64,000 bases of DNA from Mycobacteriaceae bacterium. Lineage in GTDB: Bacteria; Actinomycetota; Actinomycetes; Mycobacteriales; Mycobacteriaceae. This document shows, one piece after another, positions 52,777 to 62,808 of this stretch. The notes under the pieces are model-generated. The model made no database searches. It was not told where the DNA came from and saw nothing but the letters and a program-made list of their open reading frames with translations. The translations under genes were made by a program, and so were the position numbers. Within the stretch, counting starts at the first letter, position 1; every line of letters starts with the position of its first letter. The stretch is taken from NCBI GenBank assembly GCA_029977845.1, contig JAPOKC010000011.1:1-64000 (forward strand), written 5' to 3'.

Positions 52777-52789
52777 AACACGTTCTAGT
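52772..52789. promoter_or_regulatory. KstR-type operator
   Basis: ACTAGAAC-AC-GTTCTAGT is a perfect palindrome with 8-bp arms. It contains TAGAACACGTTCTA, which fits the KstR consensus TNNAACNNGTTNNA. It overlaps the -35 region of the flavoprotein promoter, whose TAGTGT -10 lies 19 bases further on. Confidence 0.7.
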
Positions 52790-52808
52790 GTTTCGCCCCA
52801 CCCGGCGA

Positions 52809-52814
52809 TAGTGT
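52809..52814 (+). promoter_or_regulatory. Putative -10 box of the KstD-like flavoprotein gene
   Basis: TAGTGT, nine bases before the ATG, giving an almost leaderless transcript controlled by the adjoining KstR-type operator. Confidence 0.5.
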
Positions 52815-52823
52815 CTTCAGGCT

Positions 52824-54317
52824 ATGAGCGGACTCGACGTCCCCGCCGCGATAAACGCCTCCGATGTGACCGAGTGGTCCGATGAGGTGGATGTCGTCGT
52901 CATCGGGTTCGGCATAGCCGGCGGATGCGCGGCGGTGTCGGCGGCGGCCGAGGGCGCCACTGTGCTTGTGCTCGAACGTGCCGCCGCCGCAGGCGGGACC
53001 AGTGCCATGGCCGGCGGTCACTTCTATCTCGGTGGCGGCACCGCCGTTCAGCAGGCGACCGGCCACGCGGACAGCGCCGAGGAAATGTACTCCTACCTCG
53101 TCGCGGTATCCCGGGAACCGGACCGGGAGAAGATCCGGGCCTACTGCGAGGGCAGCGTCGAACACTTCAACTGGCTCGAAGCGCTGGGATTTCAGTTCGA
53201 GCGAACGTTCTATCCCGGCAAGGTCGTCGTGCCGCCGGGCACCGAGGGCCTGTCCTACACCGGCAATGAGAAGGTCTGGCCGTTCATCGAGATGGCCGAG
53301 CCCGCGCCGCGCGGTCACTCGGTACCGGTGCCCGGGGAGCTCGGTGGCGCGAAGATGGTCATCGACCTGTTGGTCAAGCGAGCCGACGAACTCGGGGTCC
53401 GGTTCCGCTACGAGACCGGGGCGACGAACCTCGTGGTCGATGACGGCGCCGTGGTCGGGGTTATGTGGAAGCACTTCGGCGATCGCGCAGCGGTGCGGGC
53501 CAAATCGGTCATCATCGCGGCGGGCGGGTTCGCGATGAACCCGGAGATGGTCGCGCAGTACACCCCCGCACTCGGGCAGAAGCGGCGAACCAAGCACAGC
53601 GGTGAGGTCGAGCCCTACATCCTGGGCAATCCGCACGATGACGGTCTGGGCATCCGGCTGGGGATGTCGGCGGGCGGCCGGGTCTGCAACCTCGATCAGC
53701 TGTTCATGACGGCCGCGCACTATCCCCCCGAATGTCTGGTGACCGGAATCATCGTGAACAACGAGGGAAAGCGTTTCGTCGCCGAGGACTCCTACCATTC
53801 CCGGGTCGGGGCATTCGTCCTCGAGCAGCCGGATCAGGAGGCCTACCTCATCGTCGATGAGGAGCACACCGACATGCCGCCGCTGCCGCTGATCAAGTTC
53901 ATCGACGGTTGGGAGACCGTCGAGGAGATGGAGTCCGCACTCGGAATCCCGAGCGGGAATCTCGTCGCCACGCTCAACCGGTACAACGAACACGCCGCCA
54001 AGGGTGAGGACCCGGATTTCCATAAACAGCCGGAATACCTTGCGGCACAGGATCATGGCCCGTGGGCGGCATTCGATCTGTCTCTGGGCCGAGCGATGTA
54101 TTCGGGCTTCACGATGGGCGGACTGTCTGTCTCCCTCGACGGTGAGGTGCTCGGTGAGAACGGCACACCGATCCCGGGGCTGTACGCGGCCGGAGCGTGC
54201 GCATCGAATATCGCTGAGGACGGCAAGAGCTATTCCAGTGGTACGCAGTTGGGCGAGGGCTCGTTCTTCGGCAGGCGCGCCGGGGCGCACGCGGCAGTAG
54301 GCGCCAAGGCGCGCTAA
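52824..54317 (+). CDS. FAD-binding dehydrogenase of the fumarate reductase/3-ketosteroid-delta1-dehydrogenase superfamily
   Basis: A 497-residue flavoprotein: Rossmann motif VVVIGFGIAGGCAAVSAAAEGA and FAD segment GGTSAMAGGHFYLGGG near the N-terminus, IIAAGGFAMNPEMV in the middle and GLYAAGACASNIAEDGKSYSSGTQLGEGSFFGRRAG at the end. The KstR-type operator in its promoter region argues for a role in sterol catabolism, perhaps as a dehydrogenase of a steroid or CoA-linked intermediate, but it lacks an obvious canonical KstD active-site pattern. From memory the locus corresponds to Rv1817. Confidence 0.83.
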   Translation: MSGLDVPAAINASDVTEWSDEVDVVVIGFGIAGGCAAVSAAAEGATVLVLERAAAAGGTSAMAGGHFYLGGGTAVQQATGHADSAEEMYSYLVAVSREPDREKIRAYCEGSVEHFNWLEALGFQFERTFYPGKVVVPPGTEGLSYTGNEKVWPFIEMAEPAPRGHSVPVPGELGGAKMVIDLLVKRADELGVRFRYETGATNLVVDDGAVVGVMWKHFGDRAAVRAKSVIIAAGGFAMNPEMVAQYTPALGQKRRTKHSGEVEPYILGNPHDDGLGIRLGMSAGGRVCNLDQLFMTAAHYPPECLVTGIIVNNEGKRFVAEDSYHSRVGAFVLEQPDQEAYLIVDEEHTDMPPLPLIKFIDGWETVEEMESALGIPSGNLVATLNRYNEHAAKGEDPDFHKQPEYLAAQDHGPWAAFDLSLGRAMYSGFTMGGLSVSLDGEVLGENGTPIPGLYAAGACASNIAEDGKSYSSGTQLGEGSFFGRRAGAHAAVGAKAR

Positions 54318-56212
54318 GACCCGTTAGGCGACAGCTCCCAGGTGCCGTCCCCGTGCAACCGCAGATGCTGGTCATGGTGCTGGATGACGGTTCCGCGGTG
54401 GGTGACCGACACCATGATGCTGTGCGGAAGGCGGTTGCGGACCAGCTGGTAGAGCGCGAACTCGTTGCCCTCGTCGAGTGCGGAGGTGGACTCGTCGAAG
54501 AAGATCACCTTCGGCCGGTACAGCAGGACGCGGGCGAACGCCACCCGTTGCTGCTCGCCGGGGGAGAGCACCTTCGACCAGTCCTCGCTCTCGTCGAGGC
54601 GGCCGGCCAGATGACCCAATGAGACCTCGTCGAGGGCGGTGATCAGTCGGTCGTCCGGTATCTCCCGCTCGGTGTGCGGGTAGGTGAGTACGGCGCGCAG
54701 GTCACCCAGCGGCAGATAGGGCACCTGGGACAGGAACATCGCATCGTCGTCCCCGCCGGGGCGGCGCAGTGTGCCGGTGCTGTAAGGCCAGAGCTGGGCG
54801 ATGCTGCGCAACAGCGTGGTGCGCCCGCAGCCCGACGGCCCGGTGATGACGAGTGACTCACCGGGCAGCAGCCGCAGGCTGAGGGTCTGGAGGAGCTGGC
54901 GCCCCGACGGGTCGCGCACCTCCAGATTGATCAGCTCCAATGAGCCGTCCGGGCTTTCCTGCACCGCAACCCGCGGCAGTTCGCGAGCGTCCTCATTGGC
55001 CTCGACCAGACCGTACAACCGGATGACCACGGCCCGGTAGGCGGCGAACGAGTCGTACACGGCCCGGAAGAATGACAGCGAGTCGTGCACGCTGCTGAAC
55101 GCGCTCGCGGACTGGGTGACGTCACCGAAGGTGATCTGACCCTTGAACAATCGCTGTGCCTGGATGACCAGCGGCAGCGGATTGATCACCTGACTGATCG
55201 AGTTGTTCCAGCCGAGCAGTGCGAGATTGCGCAGCACGAAGCTGCGGTAGTTGGTGATGATCGCTGAAAAGCGATGTCGCAGAACGGAATCCTCGGCATG
55301 CTGCCCGCGGTAGAAGCTGATCGACTCCGCTGCGTCACGCATCCGCACCAGTGCGTAGCGGAAGGCGGCATTGGTCAGTTCGTTGCGGAAGCTGAACAGG
55401 ATCAGTGGACGGCCGATCCAGAATGCGATCGCCGTGGTGGCGAACACGTACAGCAACGCGATCCAGAACAATGCGTGCCCCAGGGTGACGCCGAAGACGG
55501 TCAGCGGACCGGACAGGTTCCACAGGATCGGGGTGAAAGCCGCCACCGAGACCATCGCGTTGATCGCACCGAACGGCAGCGTCGCGATGGTGCCGACGGT
55601 CGGGGTGTTGGGGCCCTGTCCGGTGCAGGTGGTGAAGGAGTCGATGTCGATCTGGATGCGCTGGTCCGGATTGTCGATCGGCTGGTCCAGAAAGCGGCCC
55701 CGGTAGAACGCCTCTTCGTCCAGCCAGTCGCCGGTGAGCCGATGGGTGAGCCATACCCGCCAGCGGATGATGAAGCGCTGCGTGAGATAGATGTCGACGA
55801 TCTGGCGGCCGACGTAAAGGGTGGCGATCAGGGCGAAGGTCAGGATCGCCGTCCAGAAACCGCGCACCCCGGAATTGCGCACCGCCTCGTTACCGGCCCC
55901 GGCGCCCTCGAACGCGGTCTGCAGGGATGAGTAGAGGTCATTGCTGAAATAGCTCAGCAGCACGTCGAGGCGGACCGCGATCAGGACCGAGAACAACAGC
56001 GCGCCCAGCCAGGCCCACACCGCGAGACTGTCGCGGCCGCGGAAATAGTCGCCGGTGACCCGCCAGAACTGCCGGCCCCAGCCGGTGTATCGGGCCAGCA
56101 GTCCCAGGACCAGTACGGCGGCGATCGCGGTGATCACCCATGCCTTGGCCGCCCACAGCAGCGAGTGCGGGATCTCTCCTGCCCAGTCCAGGGACGGCTT
56201 GTAGGTCTCCAT
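54314..56212 (-). CDS. BacA/SbmA-like ABC transporter with fused ATPase, Walker A Lys replaced by Arg
   Basis: A 632-residue protein with six membrane spans in an SbmA/BacA-type domain ([33 protein letters not shown]) and a C-terminal ATP-binding domain. The start METYKPSLDW aligns with the start of its paralogue. The nucleotide site is abnormal: Walker A reads GPSGCGRTT with Arg at the invariant Lys, whereas the signature LSPGEQQR and Walker B VIFFDESTSALDE are normal. In M. tuberculosis the homologue (Rv1819c) imports cobalamin and hydrophilic peptides. Here ATP hydrolysis may be lost or altered. Confidence 0.88.
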   Translation of the reverse strand: METYKPSLDWAGEIPHSLLWAAKAWVITAIAAVLVLGLLARYTGWGRQFWRVTGDYFRGRDSLAVWAWLGALLFSVLIAVRLDVLLSYFSNDLYSSLQTAFEGAGAGNEAVRNSGVRGFWTAILTFALIATLYVGRQIVDIYLTQRFIIRWRVWLTHRLTGDWLDEEAFYRGRFLDQPIDNPDQRIQIDIDSFTTCTGQGPNTPTVGTIATLPFGAINAMVSVAAFTPILWNLSGPLTVFGVTLGHALFWIALLYVFATTAIAFWIGRPLILFSFRNELTNAAFRYALVRMRDAAESISFYRGQHAEDSVLRHRFSAIITNYRSFVLRNLALLGWNNSISQVINPLPLVIQAQRLFKGQITFGDVTQSASAFSSVHDSLSFFRAVYDSFAAYRAVVIRLYGLVEANEDARELPRVAVQESPDGSLELINLEVRDPSGRQLLQTLSLRLLPGESLVITGPSGCGRTTLLRSIAQLWPYSTGTLRRPGGDDDAMFLSQVPYLPLGDLRAVLTYPHTEREIPDDRLITALDEVSLGHLAGRLDESEDWSKVLSPGEQQRVAFARVLLYRPKVIFFDESTSALDEGNEFALYQLVRNRLPHSIMVSVTHRGTVIQHHDQHLRLHGDGTWELSPNGS

Positions 56213-56316
56213 GGCTGCCCACGACACCACACAAATGGGGGATGGCATACCCGACCCACTATATGCATACTTGTGCAATTAGATTGATCGGCGGAATCGC
56301 GCCGGAAGGAGACCGC

Positions 56317-57318
56317 ATGAGCCCCCTCGTCGCAGTGGCTGCCGTCCTGTCCATCGTGATCGGCATGGCGGTCGGCACCCTCGGCGGTGGCGGCTCCATC
56401 CTCACCACGCCGCTGCTGGTCTACCTGTTGGGCTTCGGCGCCAAGCAGGCCATCGCCGCCAGCCTCTTCGTCGTCGGCGTGACCTCGATCTTCGGCCTCC
56501 TCGGCCACGCCCGGGACGGCCGGGTGATCTGGCGCACCGGTCTGCTGTTCGGCTTCGCCGGCATGATCGGCGCCTTCCTCGGCGGTCAGGTGGGCCAGCA
56601 TCTTCCCGGCCCGGTGCTGCTCGGCGCCTTCTCCATCATGATGGGCGTCACCGCCGTGGCGATGATCCGTGGCCGGCAGACGGTCAAGGGGCACGGGCCG
56701 GGTAAAGGCCTGCCACTGTTTCGCATCCTCGGCGACGGGTTCATCGTCGGTCTGGTGACCGGCCTCGTCGGCGCCGGCGGCGGGTTCCTGGTGGTGCCCG
56801 CCCTGGCCCTGCTCGGCGGACTGCCGATGCCGAACGCGGTCGCCACCTCGCTTCTGGTGGTCGCGATGAAATCCTTCTCCGGGTTCTTCGGTTACCTGTT
56901 GCAGTTCGGAGGGCCGGAAGGCTTCGTGCACCTCAATCCGCACACCACGGTGAACTGGCCGGTGACCCTTGTCGTCACCGGCGGCGCGATAATCGGCGCG
57001 CTGAGCGGCTCACGGTTGGTCGGCAAGATTCATCCGGACAAGTTGCGCAAGGGATTCGGCTACTTCGTCCTGCTCATGGCGGTGTTCATCCTCAGCCAAC
57101 AGATCGGTGACACCATCGTCGATTACGCCAGTGGCGGCATGGTCAACATGGCCCAGGTGATCGGTGCCTCGGTGGCGATCATCGCCTTGTTCACCTGGGT
57201 GATCCGTCGGCCCGCGCAGGTGGCCATCGCCGATTTTGACGAACCGGAGATCGCGCTGGAGTCACCCGATGACGCGCCGACCGGGTCAGCCGGTGACCGC
57301 CGGTTCGACCGCACCTAG
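56317..57318 (+). CDS. TauE/SafE-family permease (DUF81)
   Basis: A 333-residue membrane protein with about eight spans. It has the two internal repeats of the family, each with a glycine-rich loop: [23 protein letters not shown] and [27 protein letters not shown]. Related proteins export sulfite, sulfoacetate or similar organic acid anions. GGAAGGA lies seven bases before the ATG; a TAGATT -10 candidate precedes it. Its 3' end overlaps the convergent BacA-like gene by 33 bp. It is wedged between two BacA-like paralogues. Confidence 0.87.
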   Translation: MSPLVAVAAVLSIVIGMAVGTLGGGGSILTTPLLVYLLGFGAKQAIAASLFVVGVTSIFGLLGHARDGRVIWRTGLLFGFAGMIGAFLGGQVGQHLPGPVLLGAFSIMMGVTAVAMIRGRQTVKGHGPGKGLPLFRILGDGFIVGLVTGLVGAGGGFLVVPALALLGGLPMPNAVATSLLVVAMKSFSGFFGYLLQFGGPEGFVHLNPHTTVNWPVTLVVTGGAIIGALSGSRLVGKIHPDKLRKGFGYFVLLMAVFILSQQIGDTIVDYASGGMVNMAQVIGASVAIIALFTWVIRRPAQVAIADFDEPEIALESPDDAPTGSAGDRRFDRT

Positions 57319-59196
57319 ACGCCACTCGCCTTCACCGCGCAGTTCCAGGTGTTGGTCGTGATGCTGCTCGATCGAGGGCCGGTGGCTGACGCTGACCAGG
57401 ATGGTGTCCGGCAGTTCGGTTCGGACAAGCTCGTAGACGGCGTACTCCAGTCCCTCATCGAGGGCCGAGGTGGCCTCGTCGAGGAAGGCGGCCTTCGGTT
57501 TGGTCAGCAGGATGCGGGCGAAGGCGATCCGTTGCTGCTCGCCGGGGGACAGCACTTTGGCCCAGTCCTCGTCCTCATTGAGGCGCGAAGTCAGATGTGA
57601 CAGAGCGACTTTGGTCAACGCGCTCTGGATCTCCTCGTCGGGGATTTCTCCGGACTTGGAGGGATAGGACACCACGGTGCGCAGGTCACCCAGTGGAACG
57701 TAGGGCATCTGGGACAGGAACATCGTCTGGTTCTCTTCGACCGGCCGGCGCACGGTGCCAGTGGTGTACGGCCACATCTGGGCGATGCTGCGCAGCAGTG
57801 TGGTCTTTCCGCTACCGGAAGCGCCGGTCACCACCAGAGCGTCGCCGGGTTTCAGGCGCAGATCCAGGGGATCCACCAGTTGGCTGCCACTGGGGGTGCG
57901 CACCTCGACCCGCTCGAGTTGCACCGAACCGTCGGGGCTGGCAAGGGTCTCCAGGCTCGGCATCTCGCGGGCGTTGTCATTGGCCTCGACCAGACCGTGC
58001 AGGCGGATGATGACGGCCCGGTAGGCGGCGAACTGGTCGTAGGCGTTGCGGAAGAACGACAGCGAGTCGCTGATGTTTGAGAAGGCGCTCGAGGACTGGG
58101 TCACGTCGCCGAAGTCCATCTCCCCCTTGAACAATCGTGGCGCCTGCACGATCAGCGGCAGCGGTGTGATGATCTGGCTCATCGCGAGGTTCCACCCGGT
58201 GAAGCCCAGGGTGCGGCGAACGAAGCGACGGTAGTTGGTGATGATGTTGTCGTAGCGGGTCTTCAGCAGTCCGCGTTCGGTGCTCTCGCCGCGGTAGAAG
58301 CCGACGGCCTCGGCCGCGTCGCGCAGCCGCACCAGCGCGTAGCGGAAAGCCGCGTTGGTCAGCTCGTTGCGGAAACTGAGCCGGATCAGCGGCCGGCCGA
58401 TCCAGAACGCCACCACCGTCGCGAGGAACACGTAGACGAACGCGACCCAGAACAGCGCGCGCTGCAGGGTGAAGCCGAACACCGTCACCGGCCCCGACAG
58501 GCTCCACAGGATCGGGACGAAGGCAACCACGGTGCACACCGACGAGATGGCCCCGAACAGCAGCACCGAGCCGGTCCCGACGGTGGGCGAGTTGGGCGAG
58601 GAGCCCACCCCGGTGGTGAAGACGTCGACGTCCTGCTGGATGCGCTGGTCGGGGTTGTCGGTGTCGGCATCGGTGAAGCGGGCCCGGTAGTAGGCGTGGT
58701 CGCTGAGCCAGTCGCCGGTGAGCCGGTCGGTCAGCCAGGTGCGCCAGCGGATGATGAAACGTTGGGTCAGGTAGATGTCGAGCATCACCTGGCTGATGTA
58801 GATGGTGGCCAGGATCCCGAAGATGATCAGCGCGAACCAGAAACCGTCAATCGCCTCGTTCTGGATCTCGGTCTCATTGGCGGCGTAGGCCTCGAACGCC
58901 TTCTGCAGTGCGGTGTAGAGATCATTGCTGAAATAACTCAGCAGGACGTTGATCCGCACCGAGATCATCACCGAGAGCAACAGCACACCCAGCCAGGCCC
59001 AGATCCGCATCGATGAGCGGCCCCTGAAGTAGTCGCCGGTGACCCGCCAGTACTGGCGGCCCCAGACGGTGAAGCGCCCCAGCAGCAACAGCACCACCAG
59101 CGTGAGGACCGCGGCGATCGCCCAGGCCTTCAGGATCCAGATCATCGACGGCACGAACTCGGCGCCCCAGTCCATGGACGGTGTGTAAGGCTCCAA
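57286..59196 (-). CDS. bacA: BacA-like ABC transporter (SbmA-type membrane domain plus ATPase)
   Basis: A 636-residue homologue of mycobacterial BacA (Rv1819c, about 639 residues). The SbmA-type membrane domain (residues about 15-400) contains [33 protein letters not shown]. The ATPase has an intact Walker [10 protein letters not shown], signature LSPGEQQR and Walker [14 protein letters not shown]. The start is the TTG reading [M]EPYTPSMDW, with a GGGAGGAG ribosome site and alignment to METYKPSLDW of the paralogue; the ORF track runs into the secA2 promoter. Known role of the family: uptake of vitamin B12 and hydrophilic antimicrobial peptides. Confidence 0.9.
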   Translation of the reverse strand: MEPYTPSMDWGAEFVPSMIWILKAWAIAAVLTLVVLLLLGRFTVWGRQYWRVTGDYFRGRSSMRIWAWLGVLLLSVMISVRINVLLSYFSNDLYTALQKAFEAYAANETEIQNEAIDGFWFALIIFGILATIYISQVMLDIYLTQRFIIRWRTWLTDRLTGDWLSDHAYYRARFTDADTDNPDQRIQQDVDVFTTGVGSSPNSPTVGTGSVLLFGAISSVCTVVAFVPILWSLSGPVTVFGFTLQRALFWVAFVYVFLATVVAFWIGRPLIRLSFRNELTNAAFRYALVRLRDAAEAVGFYRGESTERGLLKTRYDNIITNYRRFVRRTLGFTGWNLAMSQIITPLPLIVQAPRLFKGEMDFGDVTQSSSAFSNISDSLSFFRNAYDQFAAYRAVIIRLHGLVEANDNAREMPSLETLASPDGSVQLERVEVRTPSGSQLVDPLDLRLKPGDALVVTGASGSGKTTLLRSIAQMWPYTTGTVRRPVEENQTMFLSQMPYVPLGDLRTVVSYPSKSGEIPDEEIQSALTKVALSHLTSRLNEDEDWAKVLSPGEQQRIAFARILLTKPKAAFLDEATSALDEGLEYAVYELVRTELPDTILVSVSHRPSIEQHHDQHLELRGEGEWRLGAVEPAVTG

Positions 59197-59295
59197 CGCG
59201 CTCTCCTCCCGGCGGGACCTTTCCGGCGAAGCTACCTCAGCATGTTGGTGAGCCGCTGCGGACCTGGCCTGAAATGGGATCGGGATCCCCGCCGG

Positions 59296-59301
59296 TACCG
59301 T
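59296..59301 (+). promoter_or_regulatory. Putative -10 box, leaderless start of secA2
   Basis: TACCGT followed by seven bases and the GTG at 59309; favours this start over the GTG two codons upstream. Confidence 0.5.
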
Positions 59302-59308
59302 TGTGCGC

Positions 59309-61687
59309 GTGGCGAAGAGTTCGAAGAAGACCGCGTCCGGGTCCAACCGGCTGAGCCGGGGTTTCTGGCGGCTGCTGGGCGCGAGCACCGAGAAGGTCAA
59401 GGCGCAGTCGATGACCGAGGTGAACAACTCGGCCGAGTTCGATGAGAAGGCCAAGGGTCTCGACGACGAGCAACTCGCCAAGGCCGCCAGGCTGCTGAAC
59501 CTGGAACGCCTGGCCGACGCACCTGATGCCGCGCAGTTCCTGGCCATCGCCCGGGAGGCCTCGGAACGGTCCATCGGTCTGCGGCCTTTCGACGTCCAGC
59601 TGCTCGGAGCGCTGCGAATGATGGCGGGCGACGTCGTCGAGATGGCCACCGGCGAGGGCAAGACCCTCTCCGGTGCGATCGCCGCCGCCGGGTACGCCCT
59701 GGCCGGACGCAATGTTCATGTGGTGACCATCAACGACTACCTCGCCCGGCGCGACGCCGAGTGGATGGGCCCGGTGATCGAGGCGATGGGCCTGACGGTC
59801 GGGTGGATCACCGCCGAGTCGACACCGGAACAACGCCGCGCGGCGTATCAGTGCAACGTCACCTACGCCTCGGTCAACGAGATCGGATTCGACGTCCTGC
59901 GCGACCAGTTGGTGACCGATATCGCGGACCTGGTGTCGCCCAATCCCGATGTGGCCCTCATCGACGAGGCCGATTCGGTGCTCGTCGACGAGGCGCTGGT
60001 GCCGCTGGTGCTGGCGGGCACCACGCACAAGGAGACACCGAAGCTCGGAATCGTCAGGCTGGTCGGTGAATTGGTCGCCGACAGCGCGAGCCTGCCGGAA
60101 AGCGAGCAGTACTTCGCCACCGACGCCGACAGCCGCAATGTGCACCTCACCGAAGCCGGCGCGCAGCGACTGGAGAAAGCGCTCGGCGGTATCGACCTGT
60201 ACTCCGAGGAGAACGTCACCACCACGCTGACCGAGGTCAACGTGGCGCTGCACGCCCACGTACTGCTGCAACGCGATGTGCACTACATCGTCCGCGACGG
60301 CAGGGTGCAACTGATCAACGCCTCCCGCGGGCGTATCGCGACCCTGCAGCGCTGGCCGGACGGACTGCAGGCGGCGGTGGAGGCCAAGGAGGGCATCGAG
60401 ACCACCGAGACCGGTGAGGTGCTCGACACCATCACGGTGCAGGCCCTGATCAACCGCTACCCGACGGTGTGCGGGATGACCGGCACCGCGCTGGCCGCCG
60501 GTGAGCAGTTGCGGCAGTTCTACAAACTCGGGGTCTCACCGATCCCGTCGAACGCACCCAACATCCGGGTCGACCAGGCCGACCGGGTCTACATCAACAC
60601 CGGGGCCAAGAACGACGGGATCCTCGACCACATCATCGAGGTGCACGCCACCGGACAGCCGATCCTGGTCGGCACCCACGATGTCGCCGAATCCGAGGAT
60701 CTGCACTCCCGCCTGGTCCGTCGCGGGGTCCCGGCCGTCGTCCTCAACGCCAAGAACGACGAGGAGGAGGCCCGGGTCATCGCCGAGGCGGGCAAGCTCG
60801 GCGTGGTCACCGTCTCGACCCAGATGGCCGGCCGCGGCACCGACATCCGGCTGGGCGGCTCTGATGTCTCCGACCAGTCCGCCGAAAAAGAAGAAGTCGC
60901 CGACCTCGGCGGCCTGCACGTGGTGGGAACCGGACGGCACCGCACCGAACGGCTGGACAACCAGCTGCGCGGCCGCGCCGGTCGGCAGGGCGACCCCGGC
61001 TCGTCGATCTTCTTCTCCAGCTGGGAGGACGACGTGGTGGTGGCCCACCTGGAGTCCAACAAACTGCCGATGGAATGCGACGAGACCGGCCGGATCACCA
61101 GTCCCAAAGCCGCCGAACTGCTCGATCACGCCCAGCGGGTCGCCGAGGGACGGCTGCTTGACGTGCACGCCAACACCTGGCGTTACAACCAGCTGATCGC
61201 CCAGCAGCGGTCGATCATCGTCGAGCGGCGCAACGACCTGCTGAGCACCCCGACGGCACGCGAGGAACTCCGTGAGCTCTCACCGGAGCGCTATGACGAA
61301 CTCGCCGCCGCTCTCGGTGACGGCGCCGAGGAGGACCTCGAACGGATCTGCCGCAAGATCATGCTCTTCCACCTCGACCGCGGCTGGGCCGATCACCTGG
61401 CCTACCTCTCCGACATCCGGGAGAGCATCCATCTGCGCGCGCTGGGCCGGCAGAACCCGCTGGATGAGTTCCACCGGATGGCCGTGGACGCGTTCACGAA
61501 CCTGGCCGCAGACGCCATCGAGGCCTCGCAGCAGACCTTCGAGACGGCCAATGTGCTCACCGACGAGCCCGGGCTGGATCTGTCCAAGCTGGCCCGGCCG
61601 ACCTCGACGTGGACCTACATGGTCCACGACAACCCGCTGCGCGACGACACCCTGTCGGCGCTGAGTCTGCCGGGGGTGTTCCGCTAG
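59309..61687 (+). CDS. secA2: Accessory Sec translocase ATPase
   Basis: A 792-residue SecA-type motor for the mycobacterial accessory export pathway. Walker A ATGEGKT (Lys118), the DEAD-type Walker [16 protein letters not shown] and motif VI-type [15 protein letters not shown] are intact. It is shorter than SecA1, lacking the C-terminal zinc linker and part of the helical domain. Start GTG ([10 protein letters not shown]) is set by the leaderless -10. It lies next to bacA and pgsA2, the arrangement remembered from M. tuberculosis (Rv1819c, secA2, pgsA2), though ilvG is not between them here. Confidence 0.95.
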   Translation: MAKSSKKTASGSNRLSRGFWRLLGASTEKVKAQSMTEVNNSAEFDEKAKGLDDEQLAKAARLLNLERLADAPDAAQFLAIAREASERSIGLRPFDVQLLGALRMMAGDVVEMATGEGKTLSGAIAAAGYALAGRNVHVVTINDYLARRDAEWMGPVIEAMGLTVGWITAESTPEQRRAAYQCNVTYASVNEIGFDVLRDQLVTDIADLVSPNPDVALIDEADSVLVDEALVPLVLAGTTHKETPKLGIVRLVGELVADSASLPESEQYFATDADSRNVHLTEAGAQRLEKALGGIDLYSEENVTTTLTEVNVALHAHVLLQRDVHYIVRDGRVQLINASRGRIATLQRWPDGLQAAVEAKEGIETTETGEVLDTITVQALINRYPTVCGMTGTALAAGEQLRQFYKLGVSPIPSNAPNIRVDQADRVYINTGAKNDGILDHIIEVHATGQPILVGTHDVAESEDLHSRLVRRGVPAVVLNAKNDEEEARVIAEAGKLGVVTVSTQMAGRGTDIRLGGSDVSDQSAEKEEVADLGGLHVVGTGRHRTERLDNQLRGRAGRQGDPGSSIFFSSWEDDVVVAHLESNKLPMECDETGRITSPKAAELLDHAQRVAEGRLLDVHANTWRYNQLIAQQRSIIVERRNDLLSTPTAREELRELSPERYDELAAALGDGAEEDLERICRKIMLFHLDRGWADHLAYLSDIRESIHLRALGRQNPLDEFHRMAVDAFTNLAADAIEASQQTFETANVLTDEPGLDLSKLARPTSTWTYMVHDNPLRDDTLSALSLPGVFR

Positions 61688-61696
61688 GTTCACACC

Positions 61697-62266
61697 ATGG
61701 AGCGGCGGGTGTGGACCATCCCGAACGTCCTCAGCTTCATCCGGCTGGCCCTGGTTCCGGTTTTCCTGTATCTGCTACTGGCCCGGCATGCCTGGGGCGC
61801 GGCCACCGGCATCCTGATGTTCAGCGGCACCTCGGACTGGGCGGACGGCAAGATCGCCCGGCTGGTGCCCGACCAGTCATCGAGGCTGGGGGAGTTGCTC
61901 GATCCGCTCGTCGACCGGATCTATATGGTGACCGTTCCGGTCGGCCTGGCCCTGGCCGGCGTGGTGCCGTGGTGGGTGGTGGGCATTCTGCTGGCCCGCG
62001 ACATCCTGCTGGCCGCCACCCTGCCCGTCGTGCGTAGTCGGGGGCTGGACGCGCTGCCGGTCACCTACATCGGCAAGGCCGCTACGTTCGCGTTGATGTC
62101 GGGCTTCCCGCTGGTGCTGCTGGGGCAGTGGGATGCGTTGTGGAGCAGGGTTATCGGGTCGATCGGATGGGGATTCGTCATCTGGGGCATCGGAATGTAC
62201 CTGTGGTCGGCGGTTCTCTACCTGATCCAGGTGCGCATGGTCAGGCGGCTGCCGAGGGTCGGGTAG
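61697..62266 (+). CDS. pgsA2: CDP-alcohol phosphatidyltransferase
   Basis: A 189-residue membrane enzyme with the complete CDP-alcohol phosphotransferase motif DWADGKIAR...GELLDPLVD (D-x2-DG-x2-AR-x8-G-x3-D-x3-D). About five to six hydrophobic segments. Family reaction: transfer of a phosphatidyl group from CDP-diacylglycerol to an alcohol. Starts nine bases after secA2. In M. tuberculosis this gene is followed by Rv1823-Rv1825; here gcvH follows 57 bases later. Confidence 0.92.
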   Translation: MERRVWTIPNVLSFIRLALVPVFLYLLLARHAWGAATGILMFSGTSDWADGKIARLVPDQSSRLGELLDPLVDRIYMVTVPVGLALAGVVPWWVVGILLARDILLAATLPVVRSRGLDALPVTYIGKAATFALMSGFPLVLLGQWDALWSRVIGSIGWGFVIWGIGMYLWSAVLYLIQVRMVRRLPRVG

Positions 62267-62287
62267 CGCGGACCGGCGGCACGCCAA

Positions 62288-62293
62288 TACGCT
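62288..62293 (+). promoter_or_regulatory. Putative -10 box of gcvH
   Basis: TACGCT, with the AAGGAG ribosome site at 62314-62319 between it and the GTG start. Confidence 0.4.
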
Positions 62294-62323
62294 CAGACGC
62301 GAACCTGCGACCGAAGGAGCCCC

Positions 62324-62716
62324 GTGAGCGACATCCCCGCTGATCTGCGTTACACCGCCGAGCACGAGTGGGTTCGCCGCACCGGCGACGATACGGTTCG
62401 GGTCGGTATCACCGATTTCGCGCAGTCCTCGCTCGGCGACGTGGTGTACGTCCAGTTGCCGGCGATCGGCGCCGAGCTCGCCGCGGGCGACACCTTCGGT
62501 GAGGTGGAGTCCACCAAGTCGGTCTCCGATCTGTACGCCCCGGTCTCGGCGACCGTGGTCGCGGTGAACGCCGATCTGGAGGGCAATCCGCAGCTTGTCA
62601 ATTCCGACCCGTACGGTCAGGGCTGGCTCTTGGAGCTCCGTGCGGGCAGCGATACCCTCGATGAAGGGTTGGCAGCGCTTCTCGACCCGGACGCCTATCG
62701 GGACACCCTCGCCTAG
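62324..62716 (+). CDS. gcvH: Glycine cleavage system H protein
   Basis: A 130-residue lipoyl carrier. The lipoylated lysine is Lys65 in GEVESTKSVSDLYAP; the N-terminal YTAEHEWVRR and GITDFAQSSLGDVVYVQLP match the family. It shuttles the aminomethyl group between GcvP, GcvT and GcvL. GTG start with AAGGAG five bases upstream. It precedes garA, and in mycobacteria the two are regularly adjacent. Confidence 0.97.
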   Translation: MSDIPADLRYTAEHEWVRRTGDDTVRVGITDFAQSSLGDVVYVQLPAIGAELAAGDTFGEVESTKSVSDLYAPVSATVVAVNADLEGNPQLVNSDPYGQGWLLELRAGSDTLDEGLAALLDPDAYRDTLA

Positions 62717-62776
62717 CCGGTTGTTAGGGTGCCTGCGAATCAGATGGGTGCGGGGCACAAAACGGCCGCGGAGCGG

Positions 62777-62782
62777 TACGGT
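62777..62782 (+). promoter_or_regulatory. Putative -10 box of garA
   Basis: TACGGT, giving a leader of about 20 bases that contains the GAGGAG ribosome site of garA. Confidence 0.45.
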
Positions 62783-62808
62783 CGAATCAGACCAGTGAGG
62801 AGTAGCGG

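Noticed and set aside
52785-54290. 501-aa minus-strand ORF opposite the flavoprotein
   Set aside because: Antisense shadow; no recognisable domain and covers the operator and promoter of the real gene.
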